Source of the DNA: Gonatopus flavifemur
Taxonomy: Eukaryota > Arthropoda > Insecta > Hymenoptera > Dryinidae
Reading direction: 5' to 3'
NCBI GenBank assembly: GCA_018340375.1
Contig: JAFFJZ010000049.1
Coordinates: 1 to 64,000 of the forward strand
Length of the DNA: 64,000 bases
The notes beneath the pieces are model-generated. The model made no database searches and was not told where the DNA came from. It was given only the letters and a program-made list of their open reading frames with translations. How positions within the stretch are numbered: position 1 is the first letter of the stretch; the number at the start of each line of letters is the position of its first letter. Below are positions 33,898 to 46,438 of the stretch, piece after piece. The translations under genes were made by a program, and so were the position numbers.

Positions 33898-34554
33898 TCA
33901 TTGAGTATCGTCTAGCGATTTGAGTTTTTCTGGATCCACTGCTCCCGTAATCAAATCTTCATATGGCAAATTCACTCCGATCATCCTTCTGTTTAGTTTT
34001 GATCCTTTCTCCTGGACGGTAACTGGCTTGTTGTTTTTGAAATTACTGAACCGGACTGGTTTTGTTCCCTTCCGAGACATGTAATCCTCGACTTTGAATG
34101 CTGTGGACGATAAATATATACAATATTAGTCCAATGAATATTTTAGTAGCGATAGTTGATTTTTTTCACCAACTGCAAGTGTACACAATTCATTTTGACC
34201 CTACTGACTACTTTTATATACTCGCTATATCACTAAATTGCATATTACATAAAATTTACATAACTAAATCACATAACATTTTTGGTCTTACGTATCAGAA
34301 TCCCTTTTATTTTGTAAAGAGAAGCATCCCTCTTCCATTCGCTGAAGTTCATCTTGAGTTCTATTTCATTTTTGTATCCTGTAAAAGAGAAGATAGGGAA
34401 TTTTTGAACAGAGAAATAGTCCTTCGACGTAATTTTGAATTTTTGTATACTTATCTGAGTGTAACTGCCCCCCGACGGAAAATATCCTCCTATACTCGGA
34501 TCCTGTATTGTTGCACTTCTTCGATTAATCGGTATTATATACACTTCAATAACA
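33898..34554 (-). CDS. Last three exons of a probable host gene
   Basis: Exons 34451-34554, 34292-34378 and 33898-34100 on the minus strand. The junctions A|GTATAC...TCTTTTACAG|GA and C|GTAAGA...GTCCACAG|CA join in phase both times, and the frame closes with TGA at 33898. About 131 residues are visible (for example DPSIGGYFPSGGSY, NEIELKMNFSEWKRDASLYK, VRFSNFKNNKPVTVQ, DPEKLKSLDDTQ). There are no repeats, domains I recognise or transposon signatures. The open frame on the opposite strand (34098-34580) is its shadow. The next exon upstream must lie beyond the LINE at 34635-40534, which sits 81 bp upstream of the first acceptor. The gene is unidentified; splice coherence is the main support. 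Confidence 0.65.
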
Positions 34555-34634
34555 CTGGTACTTTAAATCAATTGAATTGAATTGGAATCACTCTATTGAA
34601 CATGACCATACAAGTTGTTACGTACAATGGGTGA

Positions 34635-35122
34635 CTACAAACAAATCTACGAAAGGCAGTTTTCCAAAAAACAATATCGAGCTCAGTGATTTCAGTCATA
34701 ATACACAAAGATCAACGACATTATCCCGGGATAAAGAGTCCGACAAAGAAGGTAAAAATCCACCTGAAAGAACGCTCAATAAAGACTTAACAAACACCAT
34801 TAGGCAACAGCTGAAGGATCCGATAATCGAGAGTTTTCCAGGACACCTTTCATCGGGAGAGGCACACAATCTGACGGCCAACTTCAACTGTATAGTAAAT
34901 AGCATAGTTGCGAACCCAAAAATTACTGAAACGGAAGGTGCTCCACTTATGCGTCAGTGGATGCAAATCATCTATGAACATTATAAGGGTAGGATGGATG
35001 TAAAAACTGGAAATAAACTCTTAGGAATATTTAGAAGAAATGTCAACGACATCAGAAAGGAATATATTGCACAGTATTCGAAAAATTTAGGAATAGATCC
35101 ATCAAAACCCATTGATGAATAA
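34635..35122 (+). pseudogene. LINE ORF1, C-terminal fragment
   Basis: Open from the insertion boundary to TAA at 35120-35122. The frame continues 19 codons to the left, but those belong to the flanking DNA, not to the LINE. The residues are a helical C-terminal domain (LNKDLTNTIRQQLKDPIIES, KGRMDVKTGNKLLGIFRRN). The Cys/His knuckles expected in ORF1 lie in the missing 5' part. ORF2 begins four bases later. Confidence 0.6.
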
Positions 35123-35217
35123 TGTTTCTGATTTGAAAATTCTACTCTGAAATGCACGTTCATTCCGGAGTAAGGCGCAAGATATGCATGATATAATTAA
35201 GAACCATTATGATATTA

Positions 35218-36496
35218 GGTGTACAAATAAGTTTCCGCGGTTTGTCAAAAGATGGCCCCACCAGAAGGTTATGGAGAAATTGTCAGATGTAAAACGTAAT
35301 ATCCCAAGTTTAGTCATCTGGCAACACCATAACCTTAAAGTACTAGTGATTCCGTATCAGCATCACGTAATTTTTTTCGTGCAAAAATGTCAAGTTTTAT
35401 TCCGAATAAGCATCATTTGCGGGAACTTTTGATTTACTTCTTTAATGTGGAAAAATCTGCAGCTGAGGCGCATCGATTGCTTCTAGAAGCATATGGTGAA
35501 GCTGCTTTAAGTGAGAGAAGTTGTCAGGAATGGTTTCAAAAGTTTAAGAACGGTGAGTTTGACGTTAAAGACAAAGAACGCAGTGGAAGGCCGAAAGTGT
35601 ACGAAGACATGGAATTAGAAGTACTATCGGAGGAAGATTCGTCCCAAACGCAAAAAGAACTTGCACTTACTCTACAAGTGACTCAACAAGCAATTTCACA
35701 TCGTTTAAAATCGTTAGGAATGATTCAAAAACAAGGAAATTGGGTTCCATATGAACTAAAGCCGAGAGACGTTGAACGCCGATTATGCATGAGTGAAATG
35801 CTGCTTGCCAGGAATAAAAAAAAGAGTTTTTTGCATCGTATAGTCACTGGTGACGGAGAATGGATTCACTACGATAATCCAAAGAAGAGAAAGTCATGGG
35901 TTAAGCCCGGCGAACCATCAACATCGACAGCTAAGCCGAATATTCATGGAAAAAAACTCATGCTGTGTATTTGTGGGATCAGCTTGGTGTCGTGTATTAT
36001 GAATTGCTGAAACCAAGCGAAACCATTACTGGAGCTCTCTACCGAACACAATTGATGAGATTGAGTCGGGCACTTAAGGAAAAACGCGCCCATTACTACT
36101 CCAGACACGACAAAATTATTCTTTTACACGATAATGCTCGTCCACATGTTGCGGCGCCGGTAAAAACATACTTGGAAACACTCAACTGGGAAGTTTCACC
36201 CCACCCGCCGTATTCACCAGACTTAGCCCCTTCTGATTATCACCTGTTCCGGTCGATGGCACATGGTCTGTCTGAGCAGCGCTTCACATCATATGAAGAC
36301 ACCAAAAATTGGGTAGATTTGTGGATAGCGTCAAAAGATGAAGAGTTTTTTCGACGGGGTATCCGAATGTTGCCAGAAAGATGGGGAAAAGTAGTGGCAA
36401 ATGATGGAAAATACTTTGAATAAAACGTAATGTACTTTTCCTTTACAATAAATTCCTAATTTTTTATAAGAAACCGCGGAAACTTATTTGTACACC
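35218..36496 (+). mobile_element. Mos1-like mariner nested in the LINE, 1279 bp
   Basis: Termini GGTGTACAAATAAGTTTCC and its complement at the right end, flanked by TA (35216-35217 and 36497-36498). Removing it restores the LINE endonuclease frame exactly, which proves the nesting order: LINE first, mariner later. Confidence 0.93.
35387..36423 (+). pseudogene. Mariner (mauritiana-type) transposase, one frame shift
   Basis: Starts MSSFIPNKHHLREL, typical of Mos1 relatives. A single lost base near 35966 shifts the frame; otherwise the order is complete to the stop at 36421-36423. Catalytic Asp residues are in TGDGEW (most relatives have TGDE), LLHDNARPH and LAPSDYH, with 34 residues between the last two. 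It cuts and pastes at TA sites; this copy would make only an N-terminal fragment. Confidence 0.88.
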
Positions 36497-39400
36497 TAAT
36501 ATAATCATAATCATCGAATCTTGGTTAAAAAACAATTTTACTCCCAATCTGAAGGGGTATAAATTTTTGAGAGAAGATAGATCAGCCCAAGTGGGCGGAG
36601 GAATTTCAATTTATGTTAAAAATCACATTCCTATCAAAGTAGATAATAATTTTTTTATTTCCAATATATCAGAAAATTTTGAATATTTGTTATTTTCTGT
36701 AAATAATATGACACCTAATGTAAACTTCTTAGTTTTATACAGATCACCACACACAACAAATCCTCACGAGGAATGGCTTTCAATCTTCAATTCTCTGGAA
36801 AATAAGGAATATAATGTCTTTATTGGAGACTATAATGCTCATAGTACGAGCTGGAACTGTAATTATACCTGTAATAATGGTAGGAATCTCTTGATAGCGA
36901 TTGATGATACGGATTTGTACGTGGTGAACGATGACACTATCACCAGATTTGGCGATACAAGTAAGTCTGATTCAGATCTATGTGTCTGTGATAGAAAAAT
37001 TTTTGATTTGATATCTCACTCGGTGGGGGAAGACTCTTGAGGGTCGGATCATCTGCCGGTGAGTTTTAATATCAGACTGACGAATAGAGCTAACCCTATT
37101 AATCAAAAACTAAACAATAGGCTCCATAATGGGAGAACAAACTGGAACGATTTCTTGACATTTTCAAAAGAACATGAAAATATTGCTCAGGATCCAGGTT
37201 TCTCCAATCTTTCATGCTTGGAAAGATACGAGAGTATTGTTGAAACGATAAAAATGCACTGTCATATGCAAATAGATCAAACCCTGCTAAGGAATCACTA
37301 TCCGGTACAGAAATTGAAACTAATAATTTCAAGAAAACTCCTCCATGGTGGGATCAGGATTGTCGGGAGGCGGTTAATCACAGGAAAACCGCTCTGAAAC
37401 GTGCTTTAGATTAAATGACAATTGAGATATGAATAGAGTAGGGAAGAGTGGAGGCAAAAACAAGAAAATTACTCAAAGAAAAGAAAAGAAAATCTTTCAT
37501 CAAATTTACAGAGACCTTCAATAGAACGACAAGCTCTACTGAAATTTGGGAGAAGATCAAATATTTTGAAAATAGGGTGAACTCTCTCAATATCGGCTCT
37601 GATTCCACTTGAATCACGAGACTGAATCGGATATGGAAGATAAGGTAATTGGAGCATCAACGTCTCCGTTAAATCAAAGTATTCAATTGGAAGAGTTCGC
37701 GGACGAAAGTCTTTTTTCAGATTTTAATTCCCCTTTTTCATAAAATGAATTTTTGGCAGCTCTTACCTCATTGAAACCAAATAAAATTGCAGGACTAGAT
37801 AGATTAGATAATAAGATTCTCATTATGTTGCCACAAAAATTTCAAATCGCATTGTCAGATGTCATGAACTCCTGTTATGGGAATGGTACCTTTCCCACCA
37901 GTTGGAATGAATATTTATCCTTTTTTATAGATAAAAGTGGAGGTAAGGGGGTGAGACCCATATCGATATCATCTGCAATATGCAAACTATTTGAGAAAAT
38001 GATCTCAGCAAGACTGAATGACTGGTTGGAGAAAAAAAAATTGCATTAAGAGTACCAATTTGGTTTTCGTGAAGGACGTTCGTGTTTGGATAACATAGCC
38101 TCAATTAACGCTGAATTGGAAGCCTTCAGGCTAGAAAAAATTGACTGTCCAGTAACTTTTTTAGACAAAAGGTCAGCGTTTGATAATTATATTCCAAATA
38201 AATTGTTGAATGCCTCAATCGGAGCTCATTGTCCAAGTAAGATAGTAAACTTCATAAAACAATGGATAACTTATCGAAGAATTACTCTTGTCAAAAAATA
38301 TAAAGATCCGGAAGTTCGTGACATGTTTGAAGGAGTTCCACAGGGTGGCGTTCTCAGCCCTGTTTTGTTTAGTTCCCATATCAGTCAGCTTCAGTCTTGT
38401 CTTCCAAGAGGTATCAAAGTGTCACAGTTCGCAGATGATTGTGTATTAATCCCTTATGATATTAAACCGTTATGGTGAAACAAGATTCTCTTAATGCAAG
38501 CTTTTCATAGAACTAGTGAATTCTTACAAGACCTAGGACTGGAACTCTTAGTTGATGAAACTAAATATATGAATTCTCACACACCAGAGATGAATAAAAG
38601 GAAATGTAGGATTTGTGATGATGAGATAGTTTTACGAGGTAATGTGAAGATATCAAATGAGTCTATCAAATTCCTCGCAGTGGTACTGGATAGTCACCTT
38701 TCTTTGAAGGAACATGTTATAGTAACAACAGATAAATGCAATAAACTGCTAAATATCATAAGGTACTTGAGGAGTACCTGGCGGGGGGGGGGGGACCCTA
38801 TGGTTCTATTCAACATTTATAAGAGCCTTATCAGAAGTACTCTAGAATATGGTTTGATTGGGATAATGAAATCCGGAAGTAATAAGGTGTTTGATGGTTT
38901 ATATAAGATTCAAGATAGAGCTCTAAGGATTGCTTTTGGATATAGAGATTCCACTCCTATTGGGGTGATGCATAAAGAGGCAGGTATATTAGACATTCGA
39001 ACTAGAACTCAATGTTTGAGGACCAAATACATGCTCAAGAAATTGAGTGTGTCCAATGATCCGGTTATAAAAGCCTTGAAGGAATATTTAGCGGTGCTTA
39101 GTAAGTATTCATTCACAAGTCCTTCGTTGAATGAGCTACTGTTATCACATTTATACTCGATTAATAAAAAATTCGAAGATCAAATCATCAAATCAACTCA
39201 TGTACAATGTTATAACATAGATTATCAAGACAAATTTGAAGAATTACCTATGGACACCAATTCGGGAAGGGAGATCCAGAACAGTAGTGGGTTCAATCCA
39301 GTTATGGTCGATTTGATCAAGAATAACGGTTTAAAGGAACTGCCTCAAATGGCTTTTACTGATGGATCAGTGATAAAAGGTAATAAACCCAGTGGAGCTG

Positions 39401-40534
39401 CCTTCTTTTCGACGTCCTTGAATGTGGGAAGGAGTTTTGCATTAAATCCGTTGTGTGATATTTTAATTGCAGGAAATTACGGAATTTTCAAAGCTTTGGA
39501 ATTGGTATGAGTATGATTTAAAAAATTTTTTTATTTTTTCTGACTCACTCTCAAGCTTATTGGCGTTGAAATCCTTTGGTGTAGGTAGTGATCCGTCCCC
39601 TATGAGCATTATTTTGCACGAAGAAATATTAAAAGTAATCAGGTATTTGCGTGCCAAAGGAGGTATATTGAAGTTGATTTGGATTCCGTCCCATTGCGGT
39701 ATTCTGGGCAATGAAGTTGCGGATTTTCTGGCAAAAAATGCCACTTTGAGTGATCCAGACGTACAGTTGTTAATTCCGTCTAATAATATTCATAGTAATA
39801 TTGTTAACAATTATAAAAAAGAATACTTTAACAGACTAAAGATCAATGCGTAGAATTTGAATGAAGGTGCACTATACTTTGATCATTTCCACGAAGAGAA
39901 TAGGATAGTCTGGTTTACAGGACTGAATAGAAGTAGAAAATTTTCCGTTTTATTCAATAGGATTAGAGCGAATCATTATAATTCAAATGCCTCCTTGTGT
40001 AGGAAAAACATAATAAATGATACAGTCTGTAATTGTAATGACCTATCGTACCAAGAGATAGATCATATCACGTTCGAATGTGATAAATACTCTAGTCACA
40101 GAGAAGAACTGATGGTAGAGTTATTTAAAATTGGGTATATTCTACTCCATAGTGTAGTGGACTTAATAAAAGAAGAAAAAGAATTATATTGGATACACTG
40201 TATGAGTATTACTGTGATACAGATATAAAATTCCAAGAAGAGTGAAGAGATTTGTAAATGGAAATAAACGACAAGATATATTTATATAAGATTATTGGGA
40301 AGAAATTATCAATTATAATGGTGTTAATTTCAAGTTATCGAAACATGAATAATCTTATTATGTATTCCTTGTTTTTTATCAGGTTCAAATTGTAAAATCG
40401 AGATAAGTCGCATTTGAGAGATCGTTAGGGAAGCCAGTCCTTCTTATAGAAATAGGTTGGGGTTAGTTTCAATTCTGTTCTGTATGAGTATGGATGTATT
40501 GGTGGTACTCAATAAATTGATTGAACTTGATTGA

Positions 40535-40711
40535 ACGTACAATGGGTGAACTGGATGTTACCATGACCCTTACACGTTACCGATTTCACGCCATCTACAA
40601 CTCTCTCAGATACGAAATATGAATATACAATTTAAATCAAAAATTATACAGGACATATATAAAAAAAAAGAGAACAAAATTTATGAATAAATAAATAATT
40701 ATATGTGTAAG
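40535..40711 (-). other. Target duplication and 3' region of the second LINE
   Basis: Begins with the right-hand copy of the 15-bp duplication (40535-40549). The rest lies downstream of the minus-strand LINE frame and may be its 3' untranslated region. I could not define where that LINE ends. Confidence 0.4.
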
Positions 40712-43664
40712 TCAAATACTGATATTAACTTCACATAGAAAAGAGTAAACCGCATTCATAGCTTCTATTTCATCAGATTTTATAATACCTACTACACTAT
40801 TATATCCATCTTTGTTCATCTTTCGTAACTTATTTGAAAGAACAACTTTTTTATCCTTAAAAAAATTGCACTTAAAAACTATGTGATCTATGTTCTGAAT
40901 TTCTTCATTATCAAATTCCGAACAATATTGACAAAATGGACTATCGATATAGTTTTTCTTTGCCAATGAGGCATTCGAATTATAATGGTTCGCCCTAATT
41001 CCATTATTTATAACAATATATTTTCTGGGTCTATTAATATTTTTGAACCGACACTCAGAGTTTACTTTATAATAATTTTCAAAATGATGAGAACCGATAT
41101 CCGAATTCGCAATCATTAGCATTTCCGATTGATTATGATTTTTGATTTTTAATCGAACTTCTTTGAAGCAATCCTTCCAAGGGATTGAAATATTCCTATC
41201 CGGTTCACCATCTGTGGCCTCTTTGGCTAACTTATCTACTAATTCATTCCCTTCCCTTCCTTCATGCGCCGGAATCCACAGGATTGGTATGGACCCTTTA
41301 TTTTTCCCAGTATCGAAATATAATTTGTACGGTCTTCTTTTAATATTCTCAATATTAGGATGTAAATCTCTTTTGTGATAGGAATTCTTCATACTACTCA
41401 AGGCACTTGAGGAGTCTGACAACACCAAATAGTGAGTCCCCTCATCAGGCTCAATCTGTTCCAAAGCGAACTCTAATGCAATGCATTCGGCAGTAAATAT
41501 TGAGCCACTTGGGCTTATGCTTATTTTATGATTCATACCCAATTTTTCGCTGCATATTCCAGCACCTATAGCTTGTTTGTCTTTGATAACTGACCCGTAT
41601 GTATATGGTTAACCAAATTATCCTCAATTTTATTAATATTCTTATATTTTTGCACGTAGTTTCCAAAATCAAGATTATTTTCAATTTCAAAACCATCAGC
41701 AAGATTTATGGTACTGTTCCACTCAGTATCTTTCGCTGATTCATCATCAATATGCTCTTCATATCGACTACCTTCAGCTATTATTAATAAAGGTACATTA
41801 TCAGTTTTGATCTTGCTATAAGTGTCTATGATAACCGTTCTCAAGCCATGCGGTTGAGATGGAGTGGATTCCAGTCTTTCATTGTCATATATACTTAAAG
41901 CCCTGATTACCGGATGATCCTCTACACTAACGACCTTCAGCATATGTCTAGAACTCAACTCTAGAATTCTAAATTTCAAATACATCAAATTACACTCCTT
42001 ATTCATTACATTTATTGGAGTAGAATTTCTATATCCAAAACATAGCCTCATGGCTTGATTTTGTATTTTTTGCAGATGAGTGTTTTGAATGTTAAAACCT
42101 ACTTTAATGATGATACCTTGACCATGCTCTGAAACACTCCTGACTAGACTTTTATATATATTTAACAGGACTAATGGGTCGGCACCCCACCAAGTCGTTC
42201 TCAAATACTTGATAATATTAAGCGATTTATTACATTTCCCCTTAATATATTCATCATGGGGTTTATAACTTGAATGACTATTGAAAATGACCTCTAAAAA
42301 TTTTATTGATTCACAGCTGACTTTCTTAATCCCGTTTATATGAATATACTCACCACATTCATCACATTTCTTTTTGTTTTTATTCCTATCGCAATTTTTA
42401 TGAAACGAAATGAAATTAGTTTCTTCCAATGACAACTCCAGGCCTAATCTCCTAAGATTCTCTATAATCTGAACTGTGGCTTTATATAACCAAAACTTAT
42501 TCAATGCACAATTCTCTTCACTCAAATGAGTAATAAATAACTTATGACTTCGTAAACTTGACAAATGAATCCATTTTTTTCTTCCTAAAAATAAGCTTTG
42601 CTTCAGCAGACAGTCTTTTCCAATTAATAAAATCCCTTACCTTTCTAGTTCTATATGCTTTAGCCGACGCCTTTTCTCTGCTTTTTTTTAGCTTTATCAC
42701 AATCGCTGTCCCAAGGTGAGAGAACTTTTTTATACTTATTATATCTGTTCGAAACATTATCCTTACTATTATGTGCCTTGTTCTTTGTGTTAATCAAATC
42801 AAACTTAGAAACTATAGATTCACAAAAAACTTCATATTTTTCCAAACAACTTAATGTACAACACTCTTCCGAGATTAAATAATTCCCTCCCTCATTCATG
42901 AGATAGGTGAACATCTCCCAATCAGTATTCCTAGTGTATAATCTGTTATTAAACTTAATGTAAGGATCGTTTGATTTAGTATGTAATCGCAAACTCAGTT
43001 GGAGTGGATAATGATTGGAACCCCACGTATCATTGCCGGTTGTATACGTGATCTTATCCAACATTTTGTTATCCGTCATGCACAAGTCTAAGTTCGAAGA
43101 TTTACTATGTGTGGCATCAACATGTGTCAGGGTATCTCCATTCACTATATAAAGATTATTATCATAGAGTGCCTCTTCTAAATGTAAACCCTCCCCGCTA
43201 CTCTCCTCGCAGTTCTAACTTATATTGTGCGCATTCAGATCGCCCACTATCAAATTACACTCACTCTAGGATAAAGATTGAAAGACGTTCACCCATTCTT
43301 CAACTTTATTACCTCTGTTCGGAAATCTGTATAACACCAAAGAATTAATATCAGGCTCACAACTATTAACTGCAAATTTCAAATATTCAAAGTTTTCACT
43401 TATCCGATCGATACAGAAATTACTATCTGAATCAATAGACAAACTTTTTCTGAAATAAATCAATATTTCACCTCCTTTTTTATCTTGTCGTCTACTAATT
43501 GAATTATTAAAGCCATATACACTAGGAATGCTTTCACCATTAATCCAGGCTTCGGTTATTATTATCAAGTCATAGAGATGTGAGGAGTTTCTAAGATCTT
43601 GAATTTCATTCGAAATTGATCGTGCGTTCCATACTAAAACTTGTAAAAATTCTTGTGTACCCAT
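40712..43664 (-). pseudogene. LINE ORF2 remnant: endonuclease and RNase H, RT palm missing
   Basis: Endonuclease from 43664 (LVWNARSISNEIQ, ITEAWI, LIVGDLNAHN), with TAG at about 43266 and again near 43218, where the family has Trp. The connector reaches KMDSFVKFTKS near 42560 and then jumps directly to the RT thumb (IIENLRRLGLELS). The segment that should contain the F/Y-x-D-D active site is gone. The RNase H region (TAECIALEFAL, LSDSSSAL, GNELVDKLAKEA) and the terminal C-x2-C...H-x4-C (FCQYC, IDHIVFKC) are in a separate frame, 40712-41542. Confidence 0.8.
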
Positions 43665-43797
43665 TATCCTTCATTATCATTTTGCTTAGATTCCAGAATC
43701 GATTTTACATCTACTTCCACGCCTCTATGACTCTCATAAAATTCACCGCTAGTGACTGCATGCCTATATTCAACCAACTCTTTGTTCAAATTCGATC

Positions 43798-45136
43798 ATA
43801 TATAATTGCAATCATCAGACGTACTAAGATCATGATATCTATTTTTGATAATCCTAACCATAACTTCAACTAAGTTGTCATCAGGGTTATGACTCGTAAA
43901 ATCCTTTGACTTCTTCATATGTGCCGTCGTCGATTTCGCAGAATTTGGTGTAGCTACACTCTTCTGCAAAACTGTAGTCGATTTTTGGGATACCAAAACA
44001 TCTGAGAACGCTGTAGTACTTCCTCCTTGCTAATAAGCCTTCTTACGGCTTAGATCATCCAGAAATTGAATATCTCCATCCCATGTACTGCTCGGGAAAT
44101 TTTCTTTGTATCTTAAATTGATATTCGTTGCATCTGAATTCTTTGACACATAATTCCTATTATTGTTGAATAATTTGTATTCAACCCTGGCTTCAAATGG
44201 TGAAATAGTGTCTTTAGCACTCAAAAACACAATATAACTATCAATTTTGAACCTGGGGCAACTCTTATTTGTAGGGATATGATTATCCCCACAATCTATG
44301 CATTCAGTTGCTTCTTGGCACTCATCCCTTTTATCCATCACATGGTAATTTTTGCCACAATTGATGCATATCTTTTCCTCATCACAATGCTCCGCCTTAT
44401 TTTCAAAATTGGAGCAATGAAAACATATCATTACCTTAGACATATAAGGTTGCACCCAAGTACAAACTCGACCATAAAACATTTTATATTCCGATAGAAT
44501 GTCTCCTTCAAACGTGAGTATTACATTTTTTGTAGGCTGCAATTCTTTTGAACCTGTGACCTTAGTATGCATCCTTTCCGCCTTGATGATATCAATATTT
44601 GACGTGCCTTCCATTTTCGAATACTGTAGATCAAAGTCGGTTTCGATATTCTCAATGACTCCTCTTCTTTCAGTATTCCTATATGGAATATGTGCAGATG
44701 AGCCCATCGGTATCAATCTCGCATCCGCTACTAAATCATTTGTTCCCTTCGCAGAACCCAAATCCATACCAATTTTCCTGAAGCCCAAATCAATGATTCT
44801 ATCAAATTTTACCTTCAGTTTAACAAGTGACTCGATGATATATAAGGTGTTATCCTTCTTGAATTTGTTCTGGTTAGCCCTATTTTTCTCCAATACCACT
44901 TCAACCCTGTATTTGCCGGACGATATGGGTATTTCATGAAGATTCACAGATTTGAGACCTGCGCCATCTCCGATTCTAGGTACTTTCAAATTAACGTCCA
45001 AATTCATACCATCTCCATCATATTCAGGCTTCCTTTCAAGTTCCTCATTGCTTTTCATAACATTCGCTCCATTTGAGCTATCTTGATGAGTGTTAGCCAT
45101 GTCCAGGTCGTTAATTCCACGATTTTCTTTTCCCAA
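43798..45136 (-). pseudogene. LINE ORF1 with zinc knuckles
   Basis: Open from 45136 to a TAG near 44030-44032; the next ATG at 45100 (MANTHQD) is an equally likely start. It holds an RNA-binding-like middle domain and Cys/His knuckles (CFHCSNFENKAEHC, CINCGKNYHVMDKRDEC, CIDCGDNHIPTNKSC). After the stop (KKAY) the same frame continues (QGGSTTAFSDVL) to about 43798, so one nonsense codon truncates a longer ORF1. ORF1 proteins coat LINE RNA. Confidence 0.75.
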
Positions 45137-46438
45137 ACCCTCTAACCCTTAACTAATTAGGTTATTGTTTAGTTCACCATTATTTAGACTCATCTTGATG
45201 TAAGAAACTTTTTTAAAATATTCATTATCCACACATTCGGATTTGAACTTCACTTTTAACCCTCCTTCCCACGTGGCCAGTTAGGTTAGGGAAATCCAAC
45301 TGCCCATTGCATCTGAATGTCCATAATAAGAAATGTTTCCTTATATCAACAAATTAGACTCAGTAATTATTTTTACTTTCCAATTATTTTTGTCTGAAAT
45401 TTCGATACTTAATTGCCCACAATTAATCAATTGAGGTATCTTAGAAAGACTACACGTCCATTCGGAACCTTAGCACAACCGGGAGTCCACTTTATATTAA
45501 ATTCAATCACACGGTTGTGTTGCCCGGTGTCTACACGTGACAAACCATGGGGAGCCGCCATCTTGTTTCCTTCTGCTAGGAGTTCGTGTGACTTGAGAGC
45601 ACGGTGTGAGAAGAACAGGTGATCCAACGGGGGCATGACGTTTGTGATCATTTTTTAGTATTTACGAATTTGACGCTGTTGACATGACAAATAATGTAAA
45701 CAATAACGGCAGCCTCCAAGGAACACAAATAACCTCAAAACAGTATATGGCAGCTGCGCGATTACTCCTCAATTTAATGCTCTATCTTTACGTGATGAAG
45801 GGAGCAATCTAGTAATTATGACAGCTACTCTTAAACTTCGCATATTTATAACAAATTACTCAATTGAAAAAAAATCGAAAAAACATTCAAATTTCTGTCC
45901 CGCATCTTGTTCTATGCAGGATTAATAACTCACTCATCGTTAGAATTGAGGGTTTGAGAAATACAAATGAATCAATAAATAATAGTGTTATATATTTTCA
46001 TAATCTGCAGCTGGAGTTCAAAGTTTGAATATTTCTTACATCTTCGCATTTCAGCAATTTTTATGAAATAAGATACGGACTTCGACTCCTGTAAATTACA
46101 CATCCACTCTCCTTTTCCCACTAGACTGATGAATGGGAAATGAGCATCAATCGATGTTTCATAGAGATTTGGGAATGAAATTATAACTTCAATCTATTCT
46201 ATGTATGTCACGCACAATATTGTCAGCGTCGTCCTTGCTTCAATCAGTGAAATGGGAGCACACAAGATGAAACATCAACCGCAACATAAGATGAGAAACA
46301 ACAATCAGAATAGACATTCGCCTCAGAAGTTGCTTTCGTTTTCATTTAATACTTTTGCATACCAATTTACAACAATTCATCTATGTTAATTACATGTGCA
46401 TCGATATATGTTCGAAAAAATGAAACCAGACTGCTTGC
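45137..46438. other. Intergenic, nothing recognised
   Basis: AT-rich flank of the second LINE and of the second P-like fragment. Short frames only. Confidence 0.45.

Larger units (their letters stand above)
35126..40228 (+). pseudogene. LINE ORF2: endonuclease, reverse transcriptase, RNase H
   Basis: Endonuclease: KILLWNARSF at the start, then after the mariner IIESWLKNN, GGGISIYV, VFIGDYNAH and GSDHLPV, with TGA at 37038 where the family has Trp. RT: about 37753-38478 with GVPQGGVLSP and the active site FADD. A stop after KKKLH (about 38047) and others break it. RNase H: FTDGS, then ILIAGNYGIF, where Gly replaces the expected catalytic Glu, and FSDS (39540 region), with a frame shift near 39508. 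The C-terminal C-x-C...H-x4-C element is at 40000-40100. A run of 12 G at 38783-38794 sits in coding sequence. Clearly inactive. Confidence 0.85.
34635..40534 (+). mobile_element. I-like LINE with RNase H, 5'-truncated, 15-bp target duplication
   Basis: acgtacaatgggtga occurs at 34620-34634 and 40535-40549 and brackets the element. The 3' tail ends in tandem TTGATTGAA-type words instead of poly-A, as in I-clade elements. The order is ORF1 tail, endonuclease, RT, RNase H, Cys/His end domain. The 5' end starts inside ORF1, a typical target-primed truncation. A mariner interrupts the endonuclease (35218-36496). Many frame shifts and stops are present. Confidence 0.9.
40712..45136 (-). mobile_element. 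Second I-like LINE, minus strand, RT core deleted
   Basis: The order on the minus strand is ORF1, endonuclease, RT remnants, RNase H, Cys/His end. It is related to the plus-strand LINE (shared FEYL, LVLYR and IRANHYNSNAS) but is clearly another family. Ends and target duplication are not resolved. Together the two LINEs form a head-to-head pair with facing 3' ends at 40.5-40.7 kb. Confidence 0.82.

Noticed and set aside
34098..34580. 160-codon plus-strand open frame
   Set aside because: It lies opposite three minus-strand exons with coherent splice phases and shows no domain of its own.
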